This document shows positions 49,218-57,140 of a DNA stretch of 64,000 bases, one piece after another. Below the pieces are notes generated by a model that saw only the letters and a program-made list of their open reading frames with translations, had not been told where the DNA came from and searched no databases. Source of the stretch: Corallococcus interemptor (GTDB lineage: Bacteria > Myxococcota > Myxococcia > Myxococcales > Myxococcaceae); NCBI RefSeq assembly GCF_003668875.1, contig NZ_RAWM01000001.1, positions 1 through 64,000 of the forward strand, given 5' to 3'. Made by a program: the position numbers and the translations under genes. Each line of letters opens with the position of its first letter. Within the stretch, counting starts at the first letter, position 1.

Positions 49218-49946
49218 TCATCGCAACGCGTACCGGCTCTTGAGCTCGGCTTCCACGGAGGCAAGGTCCGCGGCGGGGAAGGCCTGGCTGTAGATGCGCA
49301 CCTCCGCCAGGTCCGCCTCGGCGTAGTGCTGGCTGAAATACGCCCCGACCTGGGACAGGACCCACGGGCCCTGCGCCTTGACGGGGTGGCTCCCGGCGAG
49401 GCGGCCGTTCATGTGAACGGTGAGGGTGGCGCCGTCATAGCGGGCCGTCAGCAGATGGTAGGCCCGCGTGTCGCCCACGGCCGTCGTCACGGCGGGAAGT
49501 CCGTTCCCGGTGCCCACGGCCAGCACCTCACCGCCGTTCTCCCAGCGCAGCTGGTTGTTGGGGAAGTTGCCGCCGGGCCCGAGGATCATGCTGAAGGTGT
49601 CTTCGGGGTTGTTGTTCTTCCCGACCACGAGAATGGTGAACGCCTCCGGCGAGACGGGCTCCTTCAGGTAGAGCGATTGAGCGCCCTCGAAGCGCACCAC
49701 CGGGAGGCCATTCAACGTGGAGGCGACGAGCGCGGGCTGCCTCGGCGCGTTGGCCATGACGCCATCGCGGCCATGGCCACTCTGGTCCTGCCACCGTGAG
49801 ATGCGGCCCCCTTCCGCGACGACGCCCGTGTCCGCGCGGAGCCAGAGCTCCAGTCCGTTCGTTGGCACGGGCGCTGGGGCGTTTCGCTTCGCGCATCCGC
49901 CCATCCAGACAGCGAACACAGCCAGGACCACGAGCTTCTTCGTCAT
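49218..49946 (-). CDS. LamG/concanavalin-like lipoprotein
   Basis: 242 aa from ATG 49946. Lipobox M-G-G-C-A near residue 17, then a laminin-G-like jelly-roll domain: L-E-L-W-L-R-A-D-T-G-V near 33, W-Q-D-Q-S-G-H-G-R-D-G, and the tail A-D-L-A-E-V-R-I-Y-S-Q-A-F, the usual signature of LamG_3-type domains. Such domains bind sugars or surface ligands. Not operonic with its neighbours: the caspase-like gene is convergent, and the VOC gene lies 61 bases upstream. Confidence 0.85.
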   Translation of the reverse strand: MTKKLVVLAVFAVWMGGCAKRNAPAPVPTNGLELWLRADTGVVAEGGRISRWQDQSGHGRDGVMANAPRQPALVASTLNGLPVVRFEGAQSLYLKEPVSPEAFTILVVGKNNNPEDTFSMILGPGGNFPNNQLRWENGGEVLAVGTGNGLPAVTTAVGDTRAYHLLTARYDGATLTVHMNGRLAGSHPVKAQGPWVLSQVGAYFSQHYAEADLAEVRIYSQAFPAADLASVEAELKSRYALR

Positions 49947-50007
49947 GGAGGCATCCTTTCGGAGTCGCCTCCAGAACGTACCGTGAGCCTGGCCGGCGGA
50001 CCAAACG

Positions 50008-50382
50008 TCAGCGCGGATTCGCGGCGAGGACGAACGGGCGGAGGCGGTGGCCATCCGGGTCCTCGACGACGAAGGTGAAGCCGAAGTCCATGTCGGTGGG
50101 CTCCTGCAGCACCTTGAGCCCCAGCTTCGTCCATTCCGTATAGGTCTGGAGCACGGCCTCGCGGCTCTCCTCGGTGAACGCGGGTTCGAGCCCTCCCGGA
50201 GCCTTGGGCCTGGGCTCCATCTCACTGGCGACCCAGAGGCCCACCTTCAGGCCCGTGGGCAGCACGTAGAGGACGAAGGTCTCCGAGTTCTCGACCGGCT
50301 CCCGGCCGAGCAGCCGGGTGTAGAGCTTCGCGCTCTCGCGCGGGGACCGGACGGGCAACAGCAGGTAGTTCAGCGTTCGCAT
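50008..50382 (-). CDS. VOC-superfamily (glyoxalase/bleomycin-resistance-like) protein
   Basis: 124 aa from ATG 50382. A single VOC unit pair: L-L-P-V-R-S-P-R-E-S-A-K-L-Y-T-R-L-L-G near 8-26 and F-T-F-V-V-E-D-P-D-G-H-R-L near 105. The PhnB/DUF-type VOC proteins of this size bind small ligands or metals. Metal ligands are not obvious, so a binding or resistance role is as likely as catalysis. The WYL regulator gene lies upstream in the same direction, 45 bases away; it may control this gene. Confidence 0.85.
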   Translation of the reverse strand: MRTLNYLLLPVRSPRESAKLYTRLLGREPVENSETFVLYVLPTGLKVGLWVASEMEPRPKAPGGLEPAFTEESREAVLQTYTEWTKLGLKVLQEPTDMDFGFTFVVEDPDGHRLRPFVLAANPR

Positions 50383-50427
50383 CAGACGCTCCTTGTGGGG
50401 ACGGAGCATTCATGCGCCCGCGAGGTG

Positions 50428-51126
50428 TCAGTTTCTGGCAGCAGTGAGCGGCGGCTGCCGGGCGCGCCACTCCTTGACCATTTCAGCGCGGCGGCGCGGA
50501 TAGCGCGCCCCGGTGGCCTCCACCGCGAGGATGCGGTCGACCCGGAACGCCCGGTAGTCCTTCCGCAGCTCACACCACGCGGGGACGACCATCACCCGTT
50601 CGAAGAAGCCGATGAGCAGCGGCCAGATGGTGCGCTGCGTGTGGGCCCCCGAGGTGTCGCGGTAGGAGATGGACAGCGTCTCCTCCTTCCGGATGGCGGC
50701 GCGGATGACGGACACGTCGACTTTGGCAGGCTCCGCTGTCGTGAAGGCCGGGACCGTCAGCGTCGCCGCGTCGACGCTCTCACGAAGTTCAGCGGGCAGC
50801 ACGGCGCGGATCTTCGCCACGGCGTTGCCGGCGGCCGCTCCCAGGCGCGCATCGCCTCGCACCGCGACCCAGCGCGAGCCGAGCACCAGGGCTTCGAGCT
50901 CATCCACGGAGAAGTTCAGCGGCGGCAGCGTGAAGCCGGGGCGCAGGACATAGCCCACGCCGGCTTCACCGCGGATGTCCGCGCCCTGCTCCTGCAAGGT
51001 CGCGATGTCGCGGTAGAGCGTGCGGAGGGAGATGCCCAGCTCCCGCGCCAGGTCCACGCCGGACACGGGCGCGCGGTGCCGTCGCAGCGCCTGCATGAGC
51101 TCCAGAAGCCGGGCCGCGCGAGCCAT
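50428..51126 (-). CDS. YafY-type WYL-domain transcriptional regulator
   Basis: 232 aa from ATG 51126 (upstream in-frame sequence is rejected as shadow). HTH_11 at 3-55: R-L-L-E-L-M-Q-A-L-R-R-H near 6, then L-A-R-E-L-G-I-S-L-R-T-L-Y-R-D-I. The WYL part is at about 135-220, with S-I-S-Y-R-D-T-S-G-A near 152 and A-W-C-E-L-R-K-D-Y-R-A-F-R-V-D-R-I near 186, where W-C-E replaces the canonical W-Y-L and the D-Y-R-A-F-R-V-D-R motif is intact. WYL proteins sense nucleic-acid or other ligands. Probably co-transcribed with the VOC gene. Confidence 0.9.
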   Translation of the reverse strand: MARAARLLELMQALRRHRAPVSGVDLARELGISLRTLYRDIATLQEQGADIRGEAGVGYVLRPGFTLPPLNFSVDELEALVLGSRWVAVRGDARLGAAAGNAVAKIRAVLPAELRESVDAATLTVPAFTTAEPAKVDVSVIRAAIRKEETLSISYRDTSGAHTQRTIWPLLIGFFERVMVVPAWCELRKDYRAFRVDRILAVEATGARYPRRRAEMVKEWRARQPPLTAARN

Positions 51127-51182
51127 GGAAGGTCCCCCCGCGAGGCGATGCCGCTCGACACGGCATCGCCTCCCGTCAGCCG

Positions 51183-52817
51183 CTAGTCCTTCGTGCAGAC
51201 GACGTCGTCGACCTGGAGGTGGTCGCGGTCGGCGACGCTGCGGCTGGGATAGAAGAACAGGCGCCAGTCGCGCACGTTGCCGGTGAACTTGAAGAACACC
51301 GGCTGCCACTCGTCGCTGTCGACGGTGATGAAGTCCGTCTGCGGGCTCCAGCCGCCGCTCGAATAGCTGCGGTGGCGGATGCTGCCGTGGCCACGCACGC
51401 GGTACGAGCAGGAGTAGTTGCCCGCCGCCACGTTGAACTTCTCGGTCGTGAAGCGCTCCGCGGTCTGGATGGGGACCACGAACTGGAGCGCCGCCGAGCC
51501 GCCGTGCACCGCGTTCGTGTAGCGCGCGAGCCGCGAGGGCTTGATCTCCGAGCCCGGGTCCGTGACGCCGTTGTCCAGGCCGTACCAGTAATCCGGGACG
51601 AAGTTGTTCCCGTAGTAGGGGATGGCCCGGGTGCTCCAGCTCTCGAAGCCGCCGTTGCGGAGGATGTTCGCGGAGTGCTCGGCGGCGACGCAGCGGCGGG
51701 TGGCCGGGTCGCAGGCGGGCAGGGCGCCCTTGCAGTCATACGTCGTGAAGCAGGCCCCTTCGGCCAGCTCGCACACGCCCGTGGACGGGTTGCAGCTCGT
51801 CGCCGGGTTGTTGCACGTGACACCGGCGCAGGGGTCGCCCTCGATGCAGAGGTGCGAGGCGGTGTCACAGAGCGGCGTCTCCGGGGTCCCCGCGCAATCC
51901 GCGTGGCGGGTGCAGCGGTCCGCTGCCGTCACGCAGGTGTGGGTGGCATCGCAGGCCTGCCACTCGCGGCAGTCCGACGCGTCGTCGCAGCGGCCGGAGA
52001 GCGGCTGGCAGGTCGCGGTGGCGTTGTCACAGCGCGCCCACTCCTCGCAGCTGATCTGATCGCACGCCTCGGGGGCCCGCACGCAGCGGACGTTGTCGAT
52101 GACCACATGCTCGCCGGTGGTGTTCCGGACGCTGAAGATGAGCTCGAAGGTGTCGAAGACGGGGCTGGCCAGGTTGAAGTTGTAGGTCACCTGGGTCCAC
52201 GTCTGGCCGCTGATGGACTTGTACGCCGAGTAGCTGGAGTAGTCCGTGTCGAAGAAGGCGTTGCGGACGTCGCCGGTCCCCCGGGCCTGGTAGGTGCAGG
52301 AGTACTTGCCCGCGGGCATGGACTTCGCCGCGGTGCTGAAGCGCCTGTGGGTGTCCGAGGTGTTGATCAGCCGCGCCGCGTTCACGCCCTCGAACGCCTG
52401 CGTCGTGACCTTCTGCACCTCTTCGATGTTCGACGTGCTGCCGGACCACAGCGCCGGAAGCGCGTTGGGCCACGCCTCGAAGCCGCCGTTGTCGATGACG
52501 TTCCCGTCGTTGGGCTCGGTGCCCGCGTCCGTCCCGGAGCCCGCGTCGGTGGGCTCGGTGCCCGCATCGGTGGGCTCGGTGCCGGAGTCAGGCGTCTCGG
52601 TGCCGGAGTCAGGCGTCTCGGTGCCGGAGTCCGGGCTCTCCGAGCCCGCGTCGTCCGGCTCGGTGCCGGCATCGTCCTGCTCGGAGCCGGAGTCCGGCAC
52701 TCCGACGCCCGCGTCCGGCCGGGACTGCCCGGCGTCGGGCGTCTCCGGAGAAGTCGAATCGCCACACGCGACGGCCAACACCAGCAACGAAGTCAGACAC
52801 ACTCGAAACAACTTCAA
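51183..52817 (-). CDS. large cell-surface lipoprotein with duplicated lectin-like modules (TTG start)
   Basis: 544 aa. The start is taken as TTG 52817 because a perfect GGAGG lies 6 bases upstream and the signal peptide begins there (K-L-F-R-V-C-L-T-S-L-L-V-L-A-V-A-C), ending in a lipobox with Cys at about 18. Then come a 7-residue repeat linker (TETPDSG/TEPTDAG units), a CBM4/9-like module (N-G-G-F-E-A-W near 112 to V-I-D-N-V-R-C near 255), a Cys-rich middle of about 130 residues (C-D-D-A-S-D-C, C-T-R-H-A-D-C and similar), and a second copy of the module (N-G-G-F-E-S-W near 405 to V-D-D-V-V-C at the end). Myxobacterial surface lipoproteins often have this layout. Binding of a polysaccharide is plausible; no enzyme is visible. 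Confidence 0.82.
   Translation of the reverse strand: MKLFRVCLTSLLVLAVACGDSTSPETPDAGQSRPDAGVGVPDSGSEQDDAGTEPDDAGSESPDSGTETPDSGTETPDSGTEPTDAGTEPTDAGSGTDAGTEPNDGNVIDNGGFEAWPNALPALWSGSTSNIEEVQKVTTQAFEGVNAARLINTSDTHRRFSTAAKSMPAGKYSCTYQARGTGDVRNAFFDTDYSSYSAYKSISGQTWTQVTYNFNLASPVFDTFELIFSVRNTTGEHVVIDNVRCVRAPEACDQISCEEWARCDNATATCQPLSGRCDDASDCREWQACDATHTCVTAADRCTRHADCAGTPETPLCDTASHLCIEGDPCAGVTCNNPATSCNPSTGVCELAEGACFTTYDCKGALPACDPATRRCVAAEHSANILRNGGFESWSTRAIPYYGNNFVPDYWYGLDNGVTDPGSEIKPSRLARYTNAVHGGSAALQFVVPIQTAERFTTEKFNVAAGNYSCSYRVRGHGSIRHRSYSSGGWSPQTDFITVDSDEWQPVFFKFTGNVRDWRLFFYPSRSVADRDHLQVDDVVCTKD
52508..52664. repeat. tandem 21-bp units coding a Pro/Asp/Ser/Thr linker
   Basis: Within the lipoprotein gene at 51183, about seven units code for T-E-T-P-D-S-G, T-E-P-T-D-A-G and close variants. 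Two adjacent units (in 52576-52621) are identical in DNA. Such coding tandem repeats can change length by slippage, altering the distance between the lipid anchor and the lectin-like modules. Confidence 0.75.
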
Positions 52818-53117
52818 CGCGACCTCCGGTTCCAGAACTGGATCTTTCGTACCACACTGTACCGGAGAGCCATCCCCCGCAGGGGCTTCAGCGACCTCCA
52901 GTGCGGCCCTGCTCCACTCGGGAGAGGGCCCTGGGGGCACCTCCTCGCGAACCGGGGCCTGGTAGGTCACGAACAGGGCGGCGACGAGCGCGGCCAGGGC
53001 GCCTCCCAGCGCGAGGGGCCGCTCCCACCGGCTCCAGGTGCGGGTGACGGCCCGGGGACGCAGCTCACGCGCCACGGCCAGCCACAGGCGGTCCCCTGAC
53101 GGGGAGGAAGGAACCGG
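52818..53117 (-). pseudogene. possible remnant reading frame with one membrane segment
   Basis: The only stretch of more than 300 bases without an assigned gene is 52818-53230. Its minus strand holds, in frame with the lipoprotein gene, S-G-D-R-L-W-L-A-V-A-R-E-L, then a hydrophobic A-L-G-G-A-L-A-A-L-V-A-A-L-F-V, then an acidic Pro-rich tail. It opens after a TGA at 53118-53120 without a good start. The layout resembles the C-terminal half of a zinc-finger anti-sigma factor or similar membrane protein that has lost its front and its stop. It could also be chance coding-like sequence in high-GC DNA. 53118-53230 shows nothing except the leader of the DUF4386 gene. Confidence 0.3.
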
Positions 53118-53230
53118 TCAGCGAAAATGGTTCGCGGGAATGGCGTTATTGACCCTCGTCAATGCGGGGGAGGGCGGGGGCTCTCTACTCTCCAGGCCAC
53201 AACGTCACCGAACGTTCTGGAGTCCTCGCG

Positions 53231-53860
53231 ATGCGCATCACCCGCCGTCACTCCCGCGCCCTGGGAGCCCTCTTCCTCCTTCCGTTCTTCGCCTACGGCC
53301 TGGGCACCGCGCTCGTCACCTCCGTCCTGAAGCAGCCGGAGCAGCTGGCCGGACAGCGGGCGCTGTTCGTCGGGGGGGCGGTGCTGCTCGTGTTGAACTC
53401 CCTCATGGTCGTGGGGATTGGCGTGCTGTTCTTCCCCATCCTCCGCGAGCGGAGCCCAGGCATCGCCATCGCGTATGTCTGCACGCGGGTGATGGAAGCG
53501 CTGACCTTCGTCATCGGGGTGGTGTTCCTGCTGTGCATCCTTCAGCTCGGAGACTCCACCACGCCGGAGGGAGGAACCCTGTTAAAGCTCTTCTCTCAGG
53601 CGAATGTCTGGGCGTACCAGCTGGCGATGACCATCCTGGGAGTCGGCAGCGCGGCGGCCTTCCTGTCGCTGCACCGCTCCCAGTGGCTTCCCGCGTTCCT
53701 CCCGCGGGTGGGCGCGGTGGGCTACGGACTCCTGTCGGTGGGGGCCGTGCTCGAAATCTTCGGCCTGCCGTACGGCATGATCTTCTCCGGACCTGGAGGC
53801 CTGTTCGAGCTGTTCCTTGGAAGCTGGCTCATCATCCGGGGCTTCCGGACGGTCACGTAG
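53231..53860 (+). CDS. DUF4386 membrane protein
   Basis: 209 aa, ATG at 53231. Five or six membrane helices: A-L-G-A-L-F-L-L-P-F-F-A-Y near 10, V-G-G-A-V-L-L-V-L-N-S near 47, I-G-V-L-F-F-P-I-L near 62, V-I-G-V-V-F-L-L-C near 90, L-A-M-T-I-L-G-V-G near 131, L-S-V-G-A-V-L-E-I-F-G near 168. The E-R-S-P-G-I-A-I-A-Y-V near 73 and C-terminal G-S-W-L-I-I-R-G-F pattern is that of DUF4386. Function unknown in the family. It overlaps the convergent Crp-type gene by 8 bases. Confidence 0.85.
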   Translation: MRITRRHSRALGALFLLPFFAYGLGTALVTSVLKQPEQLAGQRALFVGGAVLLVLNSLMVVGIGVLFFPILRERSPGIAIAYVCTRVMEALTFVIGVVFLLCILQLGDSTTPEGGTLLKLFSQANVWAYQLAMTILGVGSAAAFLSLHRSQWLPAFLPRVGAVGYGLLSVGAVLEIFGLPYGMIFSGPGGLFELFLGSWLIIRGFRTVT

Positions 53861-54443
53861 CCGGCTTGCCACGCGTGGCGAGCCGCTTGCGGATCCGGCT
53901 CAGCGACTCGGGCTTCACGCCGATGTAGCTGGCCAGCTGGTACTGCGGAATCCGCTGGAGGATGTCCGGCCGCATCTTCGACAGCTTGAGGTAGCGCTGC
54001 TCCGGAGTGTCCGTGAGGTAGGACGCGAACCACTCCTGCTGCTCGGCCAGGACCTTCTGCATCACCAGCCGGGAGATGCTCTCGAAGCGAGGGAAGCGCC
54101 GATACAGGTCCCCCTCGCGCTGAGCGGTGCCCACCACCACCGTGGTGTCCTCCGCGCACACCCAGAAGTGTTCCGCCGGGGTCTGGTTCATCATGCTGTG
54201 AATCGAGAGGACCCAGTCGTCCTCGGTGAAGAACCCGTTGCTGCGCTCCTCACCGTCGACGACCGAGTACTGGCGGACGCAGCCCTGGAGGACGAAGTAG
54301 GCCTCGGTGCAGACCTGTCCCGCCATGAGCAGGTGCGTGCCCTTGGGGCAGCGCTTCACCACCATGCTGTCCAGGATGGCCTGGGCCTCCTCGTCCGACA
54401 GAGGGGCGATGCGGCGGAAGTAGTCGACGAGCCTGGTCTTCAT
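53853..54443 (-). CDS. Crp/Fnr-type cyclic-nucleotide-binding regulator
   Basis: 196 aa. A cNMP-binding jelly roll lies at about 8-110 (G-T-H-L-L-M-A-G-Q-V-C-T-E-A-Y-F-V near 35; F-F-T-E-D-D-W-V near 71). The C-terminal part has an HTH-like end (I-P-Q-Y-Q-L-A-S-Y-I-G-V-K-P-E-S-L-S-R near 165-183). This is the short Crp group common in Bacteroidota and myxobacteria; the phosphate-binding R of classic Crp is not clearly present, so the ligand may not be cAMP. Its start is 3 bases from the M20 peptidase stop, in one transcript. Confidence 0.87.
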   Translation of the reverse strand: MKTRLVDYFRRIAPLSDEEAQAILDSMVVKRCPKGTHLLMAGQVCTEAYFVLQGCVRQYSVVDGEERSNGFFTEDDWVLSIHSMMNQTPAEHFWVCAEDTTVVVGTAQREGDLYRRFPRFESISRLVMQKVLAEQQEWFASYLTDTPEQRYLKLSKMRPDILQRIPQYQLASYIGVKPESLSRIRKRLATRGKPAT

Positions 54444-54446
54444 CCC

Positions 54447-55766
54447 TCAGGGCCTGCCCAGCAGCTCCAGCGCGGCGGTGGTCAGCACGGTGACGCCGGT
54501 GCGCAGCGCGCGCTCGCGGTCCGGCGCGTAGAGGGGTGAGTGCGGGGAGGGCAGCGCCTCCTCCGAGCCCTTGGCCTCGGCGAAGCGTTGGGGCTCCGTG
54601 ATGCCCAGCCACAGCATCACCGCGGGCACGCCCGCGCGGCCATATTCGGAGAAGTCCTCGCCGCCCATGACGGGCGGTGTCTCGCTGAGGTTCTTCTCGC
54701 CCAGCACCTTGCCCACCGAGTCCACCAGCCGCTTCGTGAGCGCGGGGTCATTGAAGGTCGCGGGCGTGCCCTCGGTGACCTTGACGTCGGGGGGCCGGGG
54801 CGCTCCGGAGACCATCGCCTCTGCCTTGGCGACGCGCTCGATGCCGGCCAGCAGCGCCTTGCGCACCTCCGGCTTGTACGTGCGCACCGTGAGCTGCAGG
54901 CGCACCTCGTCCGGGATGATGTTGTGCTTGGTGCCACCGTGGATGGAGCCCACCGTGATGACCGCCGGCTCCAGCGGGCTCTTCTCCCGGCTGACGAGCG
55001 TCTGCAGCGCGAGGATGGTTCGCGCCGCCATCACCACCGGATCCACGGTGGTGTGCGGGTACGCACCGTGTCCGCCCTTGCCGTGGAGGGTGACGTCCAC
55101 CGAGTCCACACTCGCCAGCGCATAACCCGAGGTGAACCGCACCGTCCCCGCCGGGGCGGTGGCCGCGGTGTGCAGGGCCACGGCGAAGTCCGGCTTGGGG
55201 AAGCGCTTGAACAGGCCATCCGCCAGCATCTGCCGGGCCCCGGCGCCAATCTCCTCGGCCGGCTGCCCCACCAGCATCAGCGTGCCACGCCACCGGTCCT
55301 TCGTCCGCGCCAGCAGCGTCGCCGTGCCAATCCAAGACGTCATGTGCACGTCGTGCCCGCACGCGTGCATCACCGCGACCTCCGCTCCAGCCGCATCCTT
55401 CGCCTTCGCCTTGCTGGCGTAGGGCAGCCCCGTCTTCTCCTCCACCGGCAGCCCGTCCAGGTCCGTGCGGAGCATCACCGTGGGCCCCTTGCCGTTGCGC
55501 AGCAGGGCCACCACGCCGTGTCCGCCCACCTCCGGTGTCACCTCGAAGCCGAGCTTGCGCAGGCGCTCGGCCAGCTTCGCCGCCGTCTTCTCCTCCTGGA
55601 GTGACAGCTCCGGCGTCTGGTGCAGGTCGCGGTAGAGCGCGTCCAGGTCCGGGTACAGCGCGTCCAGGCCCGCGAGGACCGGGGCAGGGGGCGCGGCCGC
55701 GAGCACGGGGCCGGCGGGCGCCGCCACACAGGCGAAGAGCAGGGGAAGCAGGGGAAGCGTTTTCAC
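54447..55766 (-). CDS. M20 family amidohydrolase/peptidase, exported
   Basis: 439 aa from GTG 55766 with GGAGG 9 bases upstream. Signal peptide (K-T-L-P-L-L-P-L-L-F-A-C-V near 2-14), then the M20D catalytic core: T-D-L-D-G-L-P near 102, H-A-C-G-H-D-V-H near 134-141 (metal ligands), Q-P-A-E-E-I-G-A-G near 169 with the catalytic Glu, and G-G-E-D-F-S-E-Y near 380. It resembles hippurate or N-acyl amino acid hydrolases (IAA-amino acid hydrolase type) that remove an acyl group from an amino acid. Secretion suggests it scavenges N-acyl amino acids outside. Followed after 3 bases by the Crp-type gene. Confidence 0.92.
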   Translation of the reverse strand: MKTLPLLPLLFACVAAPAGPVLAAAPPAPVLAGLDALYPDLDALYRDLHQTPELSLQEEKTAAKLAERLRKLGFEVTPEVGGHGVVALLRNGKGPTVMLRTDLDGLPVEEKTGLPYASKAKAKDAAGAEVAVMHACGHDVHMTSWIGTATLLARTKDRWRGTLMLVGQPAEEIGAGARQMLADGLFKRFPKPDFAVALHTAATAPAGTVRFTSGYALASVDSVDVTLHGKGGHGAYPHTTVDPVVMAARTILALQTLVSREKSPLEPAVITVGSIHGGTKHNIIPDEVRLQLTVRTYKPEVRKALLAGIERVAKAEAMVSGAPRPPDVKVTEGTPATFNDPALTKRLVDSVGKVLGEKNLSETPPVMGGEDFSEYGRAGVPAVMLWLGITEPQRFAEAKGSEEALPSPHSPLYAPDRERALRTGVTVLTTAALELLGRP

Positions 55767-55846
55767 CAGGGAGCCTCCGGTCCGTCGGGGAGCGCGAACC
55801 AAAGCACGGACCGTGGGCCTGGCGCTGCGTTCCAGGACGCGACTCG

Positions 55847-56977
55847 TCAGGCAGGCCGGGTGGGGACGAGTCCGTAGAGGGTGGTGACCTCCCGGGAGCG
55901 CGCGGCGTGCAAGGGGTCTGCCTTGTCCTTCGCCTTGGAGTGCCGCGCCGGGATGGACTTCCGCCAGGCCACCTTCAGGCCGCAACGCTCGAACTGCTCC
56001 TCGAGCCACCCGGACGGACGCAGGCCCAGCAGCACCGCCAGGTCCGACAGGATGAGCAATCCCTCTCCTCCCGGCGTGAGGGCCGCGGGGAGTCCTTCAA
56101 GGAAGCGCCGCAGGAACTGGCTGTCCTCGTCGAACACCGCGCGGTCCACCCGGTTCTTGGGCGGCTCGGGGATCCACGGCGGGTTGCAGACGACGAGGTC
56201 CGCCTTTCCCTCCGGGAACAGGTCCGCCTCCGTCACCTGGAAGCGCTGCGAGAGGCCCAGCCGCTCCGCGTTCTCGCGAGCGCAGGCCACCGCGCGGGAG
56301 TCGCAGTCCGTGGCCTGCGCGGACGCCGCTCCGCGCTGCAGGAGGAGGAAGGACAGCACGCCGGTGCCGGTGCCTACGTCGAAGACGCGCTTGCCCTTCA
56401 CGTCCGGCCCCGCCGCCAGCAGTTCCACGTAGTCCGTGCGTGTGGGCAGGTAGACGCCGTAGTGCGGATGGAGCAGTCCCTTCAGGCCCGGGACCTCCAA
56501 TCCCTTGCGCCGCCACTCCGCGGCCCCGAGCATTCCAAGCAGCTGCTTGAGCGGCACCACGGTGAAGTCCGCCGTCGGCTCGCCCCACACCTGCCGGCAC
56601 GCCTCCGCGACCTCCGGCGCACGCGCGAGTTCCATGCGGTAGCCGCGGTCCAGCGCCACGACGATGCGAGACAGCGTCGCATGCTCCTCTTGCCGCGCGC
56701 GGCGTTCGGCCCGGAAGGCCTCCAGCGGTGAGCGGGCCTGCCAGGGCCGTTCGAGCCGCCGGCCCAGCGCCCCCAGCAACTGCTTCGCGTTGTGGAAGTC
56801 ACCGGTGTAGCGCAGGAACTCGCCCCGGCGGACGCGCTTGAGCGCGGCGTCCGCACTGAGCGCGTCATCCACGGGCGACAGGCGCGTGGGGGCAGGCTCG
56901 TCACTCTCCGAGTGCCAGGTGAACGCGGTGCCGGGCGGAAACTCGAAGGGTGCGGCGGGGCGGCGGGAACGGTCCAT
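55847..56977 (-). CDS. HemK/PrmC-like SAM-dependent methyltransferase
   Basis: 376 aa from ATG 56977. The C-terminal half is a class I methyltransferase: F-D-V-G-T-G-T-G-V-L-S-F near 200, A-T-D-C-D-S-R-A-V near 222, and V-V-C-N-P-P-W-I-P near 258, the N-P-P-W/Y motif of N- or amino-group methylating enzymes (PrmC, N6-adenine and RsmC-like). The N-terminal 180 residues are not recognised but contain R-Y-T-G-D-F-H-N-A-K-Q-L-L near 55. It could modify a protein glutamine, rRNA or a small molecule. The 163 bases upstream to the TIR gene hold no feature I can name. Confidence 0.85.
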   Translation of the reverse strand: MDRSRRPAAPFEFPPGTAFTWHSESDEPAPTRLSPVDDALSADAALKRVRRGEFLRYTGDFHNAKQLLGALGRRLERPWQARSPLEAFRAERRARQEEHATLSRIVVALDRGYRMELARAPEVAEACRQVWGEPTADFTVVPLKQLLGMLGAAEWRRKGLEVPGLKGLLHPHYGVYLPTRTDYVELLAAGPDVKGKRVFDVGTGTGVLSFLLLQRGAASAQATDCDSRAVACARENAERLGLSQRFQVTEADLFPEGKADLVVCNPPWIPEPPKNRVDRAVFDEDSQFLRRFLEGLPAALTPGGEGLLILSDLAVLLGLRPSGWLEEQFERCGLKVAWRKSIPARHSKAKDKADPLHAARSREVTTLYGLVPTRPA

Positions 56978-57140
56978 GGGGCCAGGGGTAGCACGTCCTT
57001 GCTTCCCCGGTCCTGGGTCTCTCGTGGATTCGTTCCTGCTTCGCCGGGAGGCGGGCCGAACTGGTCGGGCTTGGCGCATGCGCCAAGCCCAGTCTCGAGT
57101 GCTCCTGCGCCTATGCGGTGCTGGACGTGCCGCCGCTCTA

